From the NCBI GenBank assembly GCA_037968835.1, contig JBBKWG010000039.1:1-25120 (forward strand): a stretch of DNA of 25,120 bases, given 5' to 3'. The position numbers were made by a program, and so were the translations under genes. Source of the DNA: JBBKWG01 sp037968835 (GTDB lineage: Bacteria; Pseudomonadota; Alphaproteobacteria; Rhodobacterales; Rhodobacteraceae). Shown piece after piece: positions 15,916-23,759 of the stretch. Positions within the stretch are counted from its first letter, which is position 1, and the number at the start of each line of letters is the position of its first letter. A model generated the notes under the pieces. It saw only the letters and a list, made by a program, of their open reading frames with translations, was not told the origin of the DNA and made no database searches.

Positions 15916-16725
15916 ATGTCATTCTCCGTTCAAGGCAAGACAGCGGTCGTCACCGGGGCAGCCAATGGCGTGGGGCTGGCCATTGCGCGGCATTTCGTCG
16001 CGCGCGGCGCGAACGTGATGTTCACGGACATGGACGAAGAGAAACTGGCCAACGAATTGGGTGAAGTCGCGGACAATGAAGATGGCACGGCTGCCTTCTT
16101 CGCTGGCGATTTGCGCGAGAAACTGTCGGTGGCTAACCTGCTTTCAGCAACGCTTGATCGGTTCGATCGCGTGGATATTCTTGTCAACGCGTCGCGCCAG
16201 ATGCTTGCCTCGGATCCTCTCAATCCAGATGACGATGCGGTGACGACCCTTCTAAATCAAAACCTGATAACATCGCTCAGGCTCATTCAAATTTTCGCCC
16301 GTCGGATGATCAAGCAAGGTGAAAGCGAAGACAGCGATACACCCGCAGGGTCGATCATAAATCTGTCGTCGATCGCGGCGCGCCGTACGCAGCCCAACCT
16401 TCTTGCCTACTCGGTCAGTTCCGCGGCATTGGACCAACTCACCCGTTCGATGGCCGTCGCGCTTGCACCGCATCGCATCCGCGTCAACGCCATCGCCCTT
16501 GGTTCGGTGATGAGTGCATCGCTGCAGGGCGCCATCAAGGAACATGCCGAGTTCCGCGAGGAAATTCTGGAATCCACCCCCCTTAACCGCATTGCAAGCG
16601 CATCTGAACTGGCAGAGGTGGCACAGTTTCTGGCGTCTGACGGTTCGGGTTTCATGACGGGCCAAATTCTGACTGTTGACGGCGGCCGCACGCTTGTTGA
16701 TGCCGTGGATGCCCCTGCGCACTGA
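15916..16725 (+). CDS. Short-chain dehydrogenase/reductase-like protein with altered active site
   Basis: A 269-residue Rossmann-fold protein of the SDR family. The nucleotide-binding glycine motif TGAANGVG (13-20) is intact, an Asp at the end of strand 2 (MFTDMD) suggests NAD(H) preference, and the C-terminal FMTGQILTVDGGRTL is the classical ending. Two hallmarks differ. The NNAG motif reads VNAS (90-93), and in the catalytic YxxxK the lysine is missing: Y165-S-V-S-S169. The catalytic serine position (S152 in INLSSIA) is kept. Without the lysine, ordinary hydride-transfer chemistry should be weak or absent, so the protein may have another role or a narrow, changed reaction. AAGGA lies nine bases before the ATG and overlaps the end of the methyltransferase gene, so the two are likely co-translated. 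Substrate unknown. Confidence 0.88.
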   Translation: MSFSVQGKTAVVTGAANGVGLAIARHFVARGANVMFTDMDEEKLANELGEVADNEDGTAAFFAGDLREKLSVANLLSATLDRFDRVDILVNASRQMLASDPLNPDDDAVTTLLNQNLITSLRLIQIFARRMIKQGESEDSDTPAGSIINLSSIAARRTQPNLLAYSVSSAALDQLTRSMAVALAPHRIRVNAIALGSVMSASLQGAIKEHAEFREEILESTPLNRIASASELAEVAQFLASDGSGFMTGQILTVDGGRTLVDAVDAPAH

Positions 16726-16772
16726 GTGTCAGGCGAACTTCACACCGCCGCCGTGGCGAACGTGCACTTGGG

Positions 16773-16786
16773 TTGATCTGACGCAA
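16773..16786 (+). promoter_or_regulatory. Possible FNR-type box upstream of hemF
   Basis: TTGATCTGACGCAA stands 57 bases before the hemF ATG. It matches the left half of the FNR/FnrL consensus (TTGAT-N4-ATCAA) perfectly but only CAA of ATCAA in the right half, or one mismatch to the shorter TTGA-N6-TCAA form. FnrL controls heme genes in Rhodobacter, which makes the location plausible, but the match is imperfect. Confidence 0.3.
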
Positions 16787-16842
16787 AGTCGTTTCCTCGT
16801 GTCTGGGTCTATGACAGTCTGGACTTCACGAAGGACGAGACC

Positions 16843-17736
16843 ATGACCGAACAATTCGACGACAAGAAAACCCGCGCCAGCACTTGGTTTCGCAGCCTGC
16901 GCGACGACATCGTAACCGCATTCGAGCGGATCGAGGACAGTCAGTCCCAAGGCCCGACCGCAAATCTGCCCGCCGGCCGATTCAATGTCAGCGAAACGCG
17001 TCGCGCCTCGGATGATGGAAGTGACGCCGGCGGCGGTTTGATGAGTGTCATGCGCGGTGGTCGCGTATTCGAAAAGATCGGGGTCAACGTATCGACAGTT
17101 TACGGCCACCTCGGCGAACGTGCCCAATCCGCAATGGCATCGCGCAAGGGCATTCCCGGAATGTCCGAAGATCCGCGCTTCTGGGCCAGCGGCATCAGCC
17201 TGGTTGCGCATATGCAGAATCCGCACGTCCCGGCGGTCCACATGAACACGCGCATGTTCTGGACACCGCACACATGGTGGTTCGGCGGCGGCTCGGATTT
17301 GAACCCGTGTATCGAATATTCTGAGGACACTGCGGATTTCCACGCAGTCCAGAAAGCGCACTGCGATCCTCACGGCGAAGATATCTATCCCGCCTACAAG
17401 GCATGGGCCGACAAGTATTTCTTTGTGCCACACCGAGGACGTGCACGCGGAGTTGGCGGGATTTTCTACGATGATCGAAACTCAGGCGATTGGGAGGCCG
17501 ATTTCGCGCTGACGCAGGACGTTGGCCGCGCATTTCTGGAAGCCTTCGTGCCGCTGGTCGAGCGACGTCGCAACATGCCGTGGAACGAAGCCGACAAAGA
17601 CAAGCAACTCGTTCACCGCGGTCTCTATGCGGAATACAATCTGGTCTACGATCGGGGCACGAAATTCGGGCTAGAAACAGGCCATGACGCGAACGCAGTC
17701 CTGATGAGCCTGCCGCCGATGGCGAAGTGGGTATGA
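16843..17736 (+). CDS. hemF: Oxygen-dependent coproporphyrinogen III oxidase
   Basis: A 297-residue soluble enzyme that uses molecular oxygen to decarboxylate coproporphyrinogen III twice, giving protoporphyrinogen IX in heme (and bacteriochlorophyll) synthesis. The length and motifs are those of HemF. A GGGLMSVMRGGRVFEKIGVN block is followed by ASGISLVAHMQNPHVPAVHMN with the conserved histidines, then TWWFGGGSDLNP and, late, RGVGGIFYDD and GLYAEYNLVYDRGTKFGL. No change at conserved places is visible. The ATG has AGGA eight bases upstream. A gap of 117 bases behind the SDR gene, holding a possible FNR box, suggests its own promoter. Many Rhodobacterales also have an oxygen-independent HemN/HemZ; none lies in this window. 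The gene converges with the HupE-like gene. Confidence 0.97.
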   Translation: MTEQFDDKKTRASTWFRSLRDDIVTAFERIEDSQSQGPTANLPAGRFNVSETRRASDDGSDAGGGLMSVMRGGRVFEKIGVNVSTVYGHLGERAQSAMASRKGIPGMSEDPRFWASGISLVAHMQNPHVPAVHMNTRMFWTPHTWWFGGGSDLNPCIEYSEDTADFHAVQKAHCDPHGEDIYPAYKAWADKYFFVPHRGRARGVGGIFYDDRNSGDWEADFALTQDVGRAFLEAFVPLVERRRNMPWNEADKDKQLVHRGLYAEYNLVYDRGTKFGLETGHDANAVLMSLPPMAKWV

Positions 17737-17812
17737 TCCTCGGGCCTCACGGTTAATACGCGCAACCCCGAAATGCAGTCGACGTTGACGATCGCTCGAA
17801 ACGAACCCGGTC

Positions 17813-19264
17813 TTATACTTCGACCGGATGAGCCTCGGGTCCGCCAAGCGACTGGATGCGGATCGAGACGACCCAGACTGCGACAAGCGCGAGAGTCAGC
17901 CACCATGCTCCCGACGTGAATGTGGCGATAACCGCTGTGAACAGAACGAACGACGTGATCGCTCCGCCGGCATCGCGCAATCGGTCAGACCCGGCGACAA
18001 GAAGCATTAATGTCATAAGCAACGCAAAAGCGGACGCGACGCCTGTAGTCCAGAATGCCGGCAGATCGCCTTCGGTGAGAAGGGAGAATGGCGTCCACGC
18101 CCCAGTGGGATCAATCACTCCGGTCCGGTCGAGCAACCAGAACGTGGCGATCAATGCGATTGCAATCGAGACCGGGTTCGAGATCCGTCGTTTGTACCAC
18201 CAATGCGACCCGAACAATGCGCCCAGTGACAAAAACGCGGCCGAAATGATCGCAAGCTGCCCCAACTCGACGCCAACATTGAATCCGATGAGCTTGGGAA
18301 CGAAGTGGCTTGCGCCAAGACCGAAATCGCTGAGCACACTTGCAAACCCGAGACCATGCAACAAGCCAAAACAGAAAACGACAACTGGTCGCCACGGCGT
18401 TAGTCCCCTGGACAGCACGTTCTCGACACCGACATAGACAATCGACGCAGCGATCAACGGCTCGACGATTTCGGGCGGGATTCGGATGATATCCAGCGCG
18501 CCGAGCGCCAGTGTCACCGTGTGCGCCAGCGTGAATGCAGTTACTTGCCAAAGCAGCGGACGGATTCTGAGCGCAAGGAAGAACAGTCCCAGCACAAACA
18601 GGATGTGATCCAGCCCCAAAGGTATGATGTGGTCAAACCCGACGCCGATATATTCGACGAAAGCGCCCGCCGACGTCTGTTCGTCACCGCCGACACGCGG
18701 AATTGGGTCGCTCAACGCGCCAGCGGTAAGATATCCGGAATACCCGGTTTCGATACCTAGCTGACGCAGGACCAGTGGCCCCAGATCGGCGGACCAGCCA
18801 AAAACAACCGGCGCGTCGTTGTCTGGCAGTTCTGCGAACAGGCGCACCGATGATAGCCGGGCGATAGCGACGTCGCCCACGTCTGGGATATAAACTTCTA
18901 CCAGCTCTGGCGAAACCTCGACATCTCCGGCCCGCAGTGTCAGTTTCTTGGCGAGATCTTCCCAATCATCGCGAAAAGCCCGTTCCAACGCCTCCGATGG
19001 AAGTGCACGCAAGCGGTCATAAGCGGCTGCCTTGTTCGAGGCGTTCGTGTCCGCGAGCCCCTCAAGATCAATGCCCGCAACCGGAGCCTCAAGCACCCAT
19101 TCCAGCAAGATCTCAACCGAATTGCCGCTGATTGTCATATCCGCAATCGACGGCTGAACCTCGTGCGCGCGCGCAGTTGTGATTGTCGCGGCGATTGCGA
19201 GACTTGACATCACAGCCCACAGCAACACCCTGAACGGCAGTCGATTAATCAGGAAATGACCCAT
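17813..19264 (-). CDS. HupE/UreJ-like membrane protein
   Basis: A 483-residue membrane protein. It has a signal peptide (MGHFLINRLPFRVLLWAV onward, cleavage after TTARA so that the mature chain starts His-Glu), a periplasmic domain of about 170 residues, and then seven or so membrane helices. The first of these carries the HupE-like GFDHIIPLGLDHILFVLGL motif, with FCFGLLHGLGFAS and a following FNVGVELGQ stretch. HupE and UreJ proteins are secondary carriers of nickel or cobalt; the histidines and acid in the membrane motif fit metal binding. The start is the ATG at 19262-19264, eight bases after AAGGG. It shares the four bases CATG with the start of the divergent DUF4198 gene, and its ribosome site lies inside that gene. 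A downstream start at 19213 would lose the charged end of the signal peptide. The metal is not known; copper, nickel, cobalt are all possible. Confidence 0.85.
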   Translation of the reverse strand: MGHFLINRLPFRVLLWAVMSSLAIAATITTARAHEVQPSIADMTISGNSVEILLEWVLEAPVAGIDLEGLADTNASNKAAAYDRLRALPSEALERAFRDDWEDLAKKLTLRAGDVEVSPELVEVYIPDVGDVAIARLSSVRLFAELPDNDAPVVFGWSADLGPLVLRQLGIETGYSGYLTAGALSDPIPRVGGDEQTSAGAFVEYIGVGFDHIIPLGLDHILFVLGLFFLALRIRPLLWQVTAFTLAHTVTLALGALDIIRIPPEIVEPLIAASIVYVGVENVLSRGLTPWRPVVVFCFGLLHGLGFASVLSDFGLGASHFVPKLIGFNVGVELGQLAIISAAFLSLGALFGSHWWYKRRISNPVSIAIALIATFWLLDRTGVIDPTGAWTPFSLLTEGDLPAFWTTGVASAFALLMTLMLLVAGSDRLRDAGGAITSFVLFTAVIATFTSGAWWLTLALVAVWVVSIRIQSLGGPEAHPVEV

Positions 19265-20075
19265 GTTTCGTACCCTTACCCTAACTGTCGTTTTTGCATG
19301 TAACACGATTGCCGCCCAAGCCCACGAATTTTGGATTCTCGGCAATCCGACGCAGATCGGGGCCGACGAACAGGTCGTCGCGTCGCTTCACGTTGGCCAA
19401 AGTTTCAAAGGCGGCGAGATGGCCTTCCTCCCGCCTAACTTTCGACTCTTCGCTTATGGGTTTGGCGGAAAACTTGCCAATGTGCCGGGCCGGATCGGCG
19501 ACCGTCCGGCCGTCACTATGCCGGCGCCCGGGGAAGGCTTGCTTGTATTGCTTCATGTGACCGCCGGTAGTTCCATTACATGGGACACGTGGGAAGAATT
19601 CGAAAGTTTCGTGGTTCACAAGGATTCGCCAGAGACGCTTGAGGCGCATAAGGCGCGAGGCCTGCCCGACGCAAACTTTACCGAAGTCTATTCGCGCTAT
19701 GTGAAAGGCCTTATAGGCATCGGGGACGCCACCGGTGAGGACAGGGAATGGGGATTGTTGACCGAAATTGTCGCGCTCGAAAATCCCTACACAGACGATA
19801 TGTCCGACGGCATTGACGTGGCGCTGTTTTACCAGGGAGAGCCCCGTCGCAATGCCCAGATCGAGGTTTTTGATAAAGCGGCAGACGAAACCGTTGTCAT
19901 ATCAACAGTGCGGACTGATGATGAAGGTCACGCGACGGTGCCGGTCATTCCCGGTCACACCTATATGCTGGATGCGGTGGTATTGCGCGAAACTTCAGCC
20001 GAAGTGGCGGCAGCAACCAATGCAGTTTGGGAAAGCCTCTGGGCGAACATCACATTCGGAATACCTGAGAGCTGA
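19263..20075 (+). CDS. Exported DUF4198-family protein
   Basis: A 270-residue exported protein. Residues 1-20 are a signal peptide (MFRTLTLTVVFACNTIAAQA), and the mature chain begins HEFWI, the histidine-led start typical of DUF4198 proteins, which often accompany nickel/cobalt uptake genes. Strands with aromatic and acidic residues follow, and the C-terminal part (about 175-245: DVALFYQGEPRRNAQIEVFD, then TDDEGHATVPVIPGHTYMLDAV) looks like a transthyretin/Ig-like sandwich, as in the family. The start is fixed: a stop codon lies in frame at 19257-19259, and AGGA stands eight bases before the ATG. That ribosome site lies within the start of the divergent HupE-like gene. The pairing with a HupE/UreJ protein supports a shared role in metal capture, which is an inference. 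It converges with truA. Confidence 0.82.
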   Translation: MFRTLTLTVVFACNTIAAQAHEFWILGNPTQIGADEQVVASLHVGQSFKGGEMAFLPPNFRLFAYGFGGKLANVPGRIGDRPAVTMPAPGEGLLVLLHVTAGSSITWDTWEEFESFVVHKDSPETLEAHKARGLPDANFTEVYSRYVKGLIGIGDATGEDREWGLLTEIVALENPYTDDMSDGIDVALFYQGEPRRNAQIEVFDKAADETVVISTVRTDDEGHATVPVIPGHTYMLDAVVLRETSAEVAAATNAVWESLWANITFGIPES

Positions 20076-20139
20076 ACTTTCAGTCGCGTGGATCCGTGTC
20101 GATCGTCGTAGAAATTCAACCGCAAACTGGGCAGACGCG

Positions 20140-20904
20140 TCAGAACGGGTCCGGATCGTACAATACGCCAGACAAATATAGACCATCGGGCGGCGCGACC
20201 GGTCCGCAAGCTGCTCGATCCCTGACACTTAGTGACTTTTTCACGTCGTCAGGCGTCCAGGCTCCTGTCCCAACCCGCTCCAGCGTTCCCACGATCGACC
20301 GAACCTGATTGTGCAAGAAACTGCGCGCAGTCAACCGAACCCGAATCTCCTGACCACCTGCATAGTCCACGGCTTCGATTTCGATGCTATCGAGTGTCTT
20401 CATCGGACTTTTCGCCTGACACATGGTCGATCTGAATGTCGTGAAGTCGTGGTAGCCGATCAGGTGAACCGCTCCGGCCCGCATCGCGTCCAGATCGAGT
20501 GTGCGCATGACTTGCCAAGCCTTCCCCACATCGTGCACCAGTGGTGGCCGTCGACTGATCACACGGTAAAGGTACTTGCGACCGTTCGCGGAAAACCTCG
20601 CGTGCCAGTCGTCTGGCACCACGCTGCAGTCCACGACGGCAATCGGTAGAGGTTTGAGGTGGAAGTTCAGAGCCCCCGTCAAACGGAATGGATCCCAGTC
20701 ACGTTCCAGGTCGCAATGCGCCACTTGAGCGAGCGCGTGAACGCCCGCATCGGTGCGACCGGCTGCCGCGATGTTTGGTGATGCGGCCCCGAGTTTCGAC
20801 AATGCGTCCTCGATCGCTCCCTGAACCGAGGAATGGTTGGATTGCCGCTGCCAGCCCGAAAACGGGGCACCGTTGTATTCTATCTTGAAAGCAAAGCGCG
20901 GCAT
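20140..20904 (-). CDS. truA: tRNA pseudouridine synthase A
   Basis: A 254-residue enzyme that converts uridines 38-40 of the tRNA anticodon stem to pseudouridine. The N-terminus MPRFAFKIEYNGAPFSGWQ is the family start, and the catalytic aspartate is D52 in AAAGRTDAGVHA. The conserved RYLYR-like element is present as GRKYLYRV, followed by HDFTTFRS and the late SFLHNQVRSIVGTL and PPDGLYLSGVLY. The length is normal. The frame is open for another 550 bases upstream, but only the ATG at 20902-20904 gives the expected N-terminus; its ribosome site is weak. It is divergent from ycjX with a gap of about 155 bases, and converges with the DUF4198 gene. Confidence 0.96.
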   Translation of the reverse strand: MPRFAFKIEYNGAPFSGWQRQSNHSSVQGAIEDALSKLGAASPNIAAAGRTDAGVHALAQVAHCDLERDWDPFRLTGALNFHLKPLPIAVVDCSVVPDDWHARFSANGRKYLYRVISRRPPLVHDVGKAWQVMRTLDLDAMRAGAVHLIGYHDFTTFRSTMCQAKSPMKTLDSIEIEAVDYAGGQEIRVRLTARSFLHNQVRSIVGTLERVGTGAWTPDDVKKSLSVRDRAACGPVAPPDGLYLSGVLYDPDPF

Positions 20905-21060
20905 CGCTTGCTGGTAGCGCGACGCGAAAAAAAGGGCAATCGACGCAAATTTTCCGCCCGCCACGACACAGGCAATTCGTCGAGAAGGCTGAAACGCTTG
21001 CGAACACTGGCGGTTCACCGCGCGCGACCCTATCTTCTGAGCGGAACGAAAGGGCAGCTC

Positions 21061-22473
21061 TTGATTATCGGAACTATCGCAGACGGTCTGACGCGGGGCG
21101 TCGAGACCACGCTCAATAGCGTAAGCGAGGCGTTCTTCGAACCCGTCGTTCGCCTTGGTGTCACCGGTCTCAGCCGTGCCGGGAAAACTGTCTTTATCAC
21201 ATCGCTGGTTGCCAACCTGATCAACCGTGGTCGGATGCCTGGCCTTCGCGCTGCGGCAGATGGGCGAATTCGCACCGCGTGGCTGCAACCTCAACCCGAC
21301 GATACGGTGCCACGCTTCGACTACGAATCGCATCTGGCTGCCCTGACCGGCCCGCAGCCTTATTGGCCCGAAGGCACAACCGGCGTCAGCGAGTTGCGTT
21401 TGTCGTTTCGCATCCAGCCTGGCGGCCTGCTTGCGGGAATGACCGGACCGAAAACTCTGCATTTGGATATCGTCGATTATCCAGGCGAATGGCTTTTGGA
21501 TCTGAGCCTGCTCGAAAAGTCGTTTGAGGATTGGTCGGCAGAAGTCCTGAAACGGATCGAATCCCGCCGGCAGGCCGAGGGGTTTCGCGCCGCACTGGAA
21601 GAGAAAGACCCGGATACAAAGCTGAATGAAGTCGATGCCATGGCTCTGGCGGCCTCATTCGCGGACTATCTTAAAGAGGCTCGTGATGCCGGGTATTCGG
21701 ATTGCACGCCCGGACGCTTTCTGCTGCCCGGTGCACTTGCCGGCTCGCCTGTCCTGACATTCGCTCCTCTGCCATTGAGCAAAGCTCCGCGTGGTTCACT
21801 GGCCCGCGAGTTCGCTCGCCGTTTCGAGGCCTACAAGCGCGAGGTCGTTCGCCCGTTCTTCCGCGACCACTTTTCGCGGATCGACCGGCAGGTTGTTCTT
21901 GTCGATGTGCTTGGCGCCATCCACGCGGGACCAAAGGCAGTTGACGACATGCGTGATGCCCTAAGCGATATTCTTGGCGCATTCCGCCCCGGTCGAAACG
22001 CTTTTCTGAGCCAACTGTTGCTGGGAAGGCGGGTCGAGAGAATTCTGATCGCTGCCACCAAGGCCGACCACTTGCACCACAGCCAGCACCCTCAGTTAAC
22101 CGCCATCGCCGAAGCTCTTCTGGCAGACGCAAAAAGCCGCGCCGACTTTGCAGGGGCCACAACGGCGGCCATGTCGATAGCAGCGTTACGCGCCACCACC
22201 GAGGACCGCATCGAGCAGAACGGCCGAACGCTTGATGTTGTCCGTGGAACTCTGCTCGACGGCAAGCGCGCCGCATTCTATCCCGGTCGGCTACCCGACG
22301 ATCCCTCGCGTCTGCTAACGCCTGCACGGCAGGGCGCAGAAACGTGGCTGGACGCGGACTATCAGGTGATGAACTTCGCGCCACAGCCAGCGGATCTGCG
22401 CCCCGGAGACGGGCCGCCACACATCAGGCTGGATCGCGCGGCAGAGTTCCTTTTCGGAGATCGGTTGAAATGA
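21061..22473 (+). CDS. ycjX: YcjX-family P-loop GTPase-like protein (DUF463)
   Basis: A 470-residue member of the YcjX family, P-loop NTPases that are often induced by heat or phage shock and whose function is unsettled. The N-terminus IIGTIADGLTRGVE and FFEPVVRLGVTGLSRAGKT (residues 25-43) matches the family, with the Walker A motif at 36-43. HLDIVDYPGEWLLDL supplies the switch/DxPG segment, and ATKADHLHHSQHPQL the NKxD-like base-recognition motif (TKAD). I set the start at TTG 21061: AAAGGG lies six bases before it, and earlier codons of the open frame overlap truA on the other strand and are basic junk-like sequence. The stop overlaps the next gene as ATGA. A role in stress protection of the envelope is inferred from the family. 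Confidence 0.9.
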   Translation: MIIGTIADGLTRGVETTLNSVSEAFFEPVVRLGVTGLSRAGKTVFITSLVANLINRGRMPGLRAAADGRIRTAWLQPQPDDTVPRFDYESHLAALTGPQPYWPEGTTGVSELRLSFRIQPGGLLAGMTGPKTLHLDIVDYPGEWLLDLSLLEKSFEDWSAEVLKRIESRRQAEGFRAALEEKDPDTKLNEVDAMALAASFADYLKEARDAGYSDCTPGRFLLPGALAGSPVLTFAPLPLSKAPRGSLAREFARRFEAYKREVVRPFFRDHFSRIDRQVVLVDVLGAIHAGPKAVDDMRDALSDILGAFRPGRNAFLSQLLLGRRVERILIAATKADHLHHSQHPQLTAIAEALLADAKSRADFAGATTAAMSIAALRATTEDRIEQNGRTLDVVRGTLLDGKRAAFYPGRLPDDPSRLLTPARQGAETWLDADYQVMNFAPQPADLRPGDGPPHIRLDRAAEFLFGDRLK

Positions 22474-23486
22474 ACGAAAGACGCGATGGACCTTTCCTGA
22501 TTGAGCTTGACGCGACCGACTCCGGGCCAAGCCCATCGCAAGCGCCTCCGGTAGCGGATCATGGCGATGCCCCGTCCGGGCAGGCGATGCAGACGATGGC
22601 GACGCTTGCGGCAGGCCGAACTTCGCGCCTTGCTGCGTGGTTTTGGCGGTTGCTAGGCTCCGTCATCGTTTTCTTTGCCTCCGTCGCGGCATGGGATTTC
22701 GTAACCGGATTGTTGGCGAGAAACGAGATACTGGGCTTCATCGCGCTGGGACTGGTTGGCATGTTCGCGTTCGTCTGCCTTGCAATCCTCGTTCGCGAAT
22801 TGGCGGCGCTGGCGCGACTGGCCCGCATCGAAGGTCTCCACGAAGAAGCCGCGCGTGTTGCTGATGCCAACGATCTCGGCGGCGCCCGCGCCCTGACGCG
22901 GCGACTTTCGGGGCTTTATGCGGGAAGGGAAGACATGCGGTGGGGACGCGATCGTTTGTCGGAGGGCCTTGAGCACGCATTCGACGCCGACGCGCTTCTG
23001 GCATTCGCCGAAGATACGCTGCTCGATTCGCTCGACGCGCGCGCACGCCGTGAAGTCGAAGCTGCGGCGCGTCAGGTGGCCACGGTCACGGCACTTGTTC
23101 CACTCGCCTTTGCTGACGTCATTGCGGCTTTGACTGCCAATGTCCGGATGATCCGTCGGGTCGCTGAAATCTATGGCGGTCGTTCAGGCACATTGGGCGC
23201 TTGGCGGCTGACCCGGGCAGTTCTGACTCATCTGGTAGCGACCGGAGCCGTCGCGGCAGGCGATGATTTGCTGGGTTCAATTGGCGGTGGCCACCTTTTA
23301 TCGAGAATTTCGCGCCGCTTCGGCGAGGGATTGGTAAACGGTGCATTGACGGCCCGCGTCGGAGTTGCCGCGATGGAGGTCTGCCGTCCCTTGCCATTTT
23401 CGCCATCAAAGCGCCCGCGCGTCTCGCGACTCGTGCAGCGTGCGTTGACGGGACTTTTCGACAAGGAACCGGCAACGACTGAATAG
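22470..23486 (+). CDS. ycjF: YcjF-family membrane protein (UPF0283/TIGR01620)
   Basis: A 338-residue membrane protein of the YcjF family, the constant partner of YcjX. Residues 1-55 are a polar cytoplasmic tail, 60-80 and 87-108 are two membrane helices, and the rest is helical. The second half contains the family block ALVPLAFADVIAALTANVRMIRRVAEIYGGRSG, followed by a lipophilic helical region with LGSIGGGHLLSRISRRFGEGLVNGALTARVG. The start ATG at 22470 overlaps the ycjX stop as ATGA, with GGAG ten bases before it, so the two proteins are translationally coupled. Its biochemical activity is unknown; YcjX/YcjF are thought to act together at the inner membrane under stress. The family assignment is firm; function is not. 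Confidence 0.9.
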   Translation: MNERRDGPFLIELDATDSGPSPSQAPPVADHGDAPSGQAMQTMATLAAGRTSRLAAWFWRLLGSVIVFFASVAAWDFVTGLLARNEILGFIALGLVGMFAFVCLAILVRELAALARLARIEGLHEEAARVADANDLGGARALTRRLSGLYAGREDMRWGRDRLSEGLEHAFDADALLAFAEDTLLDSLDARARREVEAAARQVATVTALVPLAFADVIAALTANVRMIRRVAEIYGGRSGTLGAWRLTRAVLTHLVATGAVAAGDDLLGSIGGGHLLSRISRRFGEGLVNGALTARVGVAAMEVCRPLPFSPSKRPRVSRLVQRALTGLFDKEPATTE

Positions 23487-23564
23487 CGATTGGCTGCCCG
23501 ACAATGCTAATGGGCGCGCATCACGTCGGCTTCCAATCGTCCGTCAAGCATGCAGCATTTGCCG

Positions 23565-23715
23565 TTGTGACTGACTTGTGAGCGTCTGAAGTCAGGCGAA
23601 GCATCGTGACCCACTTTGAGCGATTTGCCGCCACACCCGAAGTTTCCGGAACTTATCACGCATTCAAAAGTTTTGCCGGTGAACACAGTTAAACTGGCGA
23701 GGACCTGACGGGTCC
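23565..23715. promoter_or_regulatory. Cluster of short repeats upstream of the Crp/Fnr gene
   Basis: The 273-base gap 23487-23759 has no convincing gene. It contains two direct TTGTGA copies 11 bases apart (23565-23570 and 23576-23581), CAGTT-A-AACTG (23686-23696), and GGACC-TGACG-GGTCC (23701-23715). They may be operators of the regulator gene that starts at 23760. No promoter of good quality was found. Confidence 0.3.
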
Positions 23716-23759
23716 AGGCGAATGCCGCCTCTGCCCCGCCGGACCCGGGAGAGCGAACC

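Noticed and set aside
20833..21060. Upstream extension of the YcjX frame
   Set aside because: It overlaps the start of truA on the other strand and codes for a very basic, low-information stretch. TTG 21061 has a good ribosome site and gives the family N-terminus.
20905..21462. Upstream extension of the truA frame
   Set aside because: It would lie opposite the ycjX coding region, and the enzyme family begins at MPRFAFKIEY.
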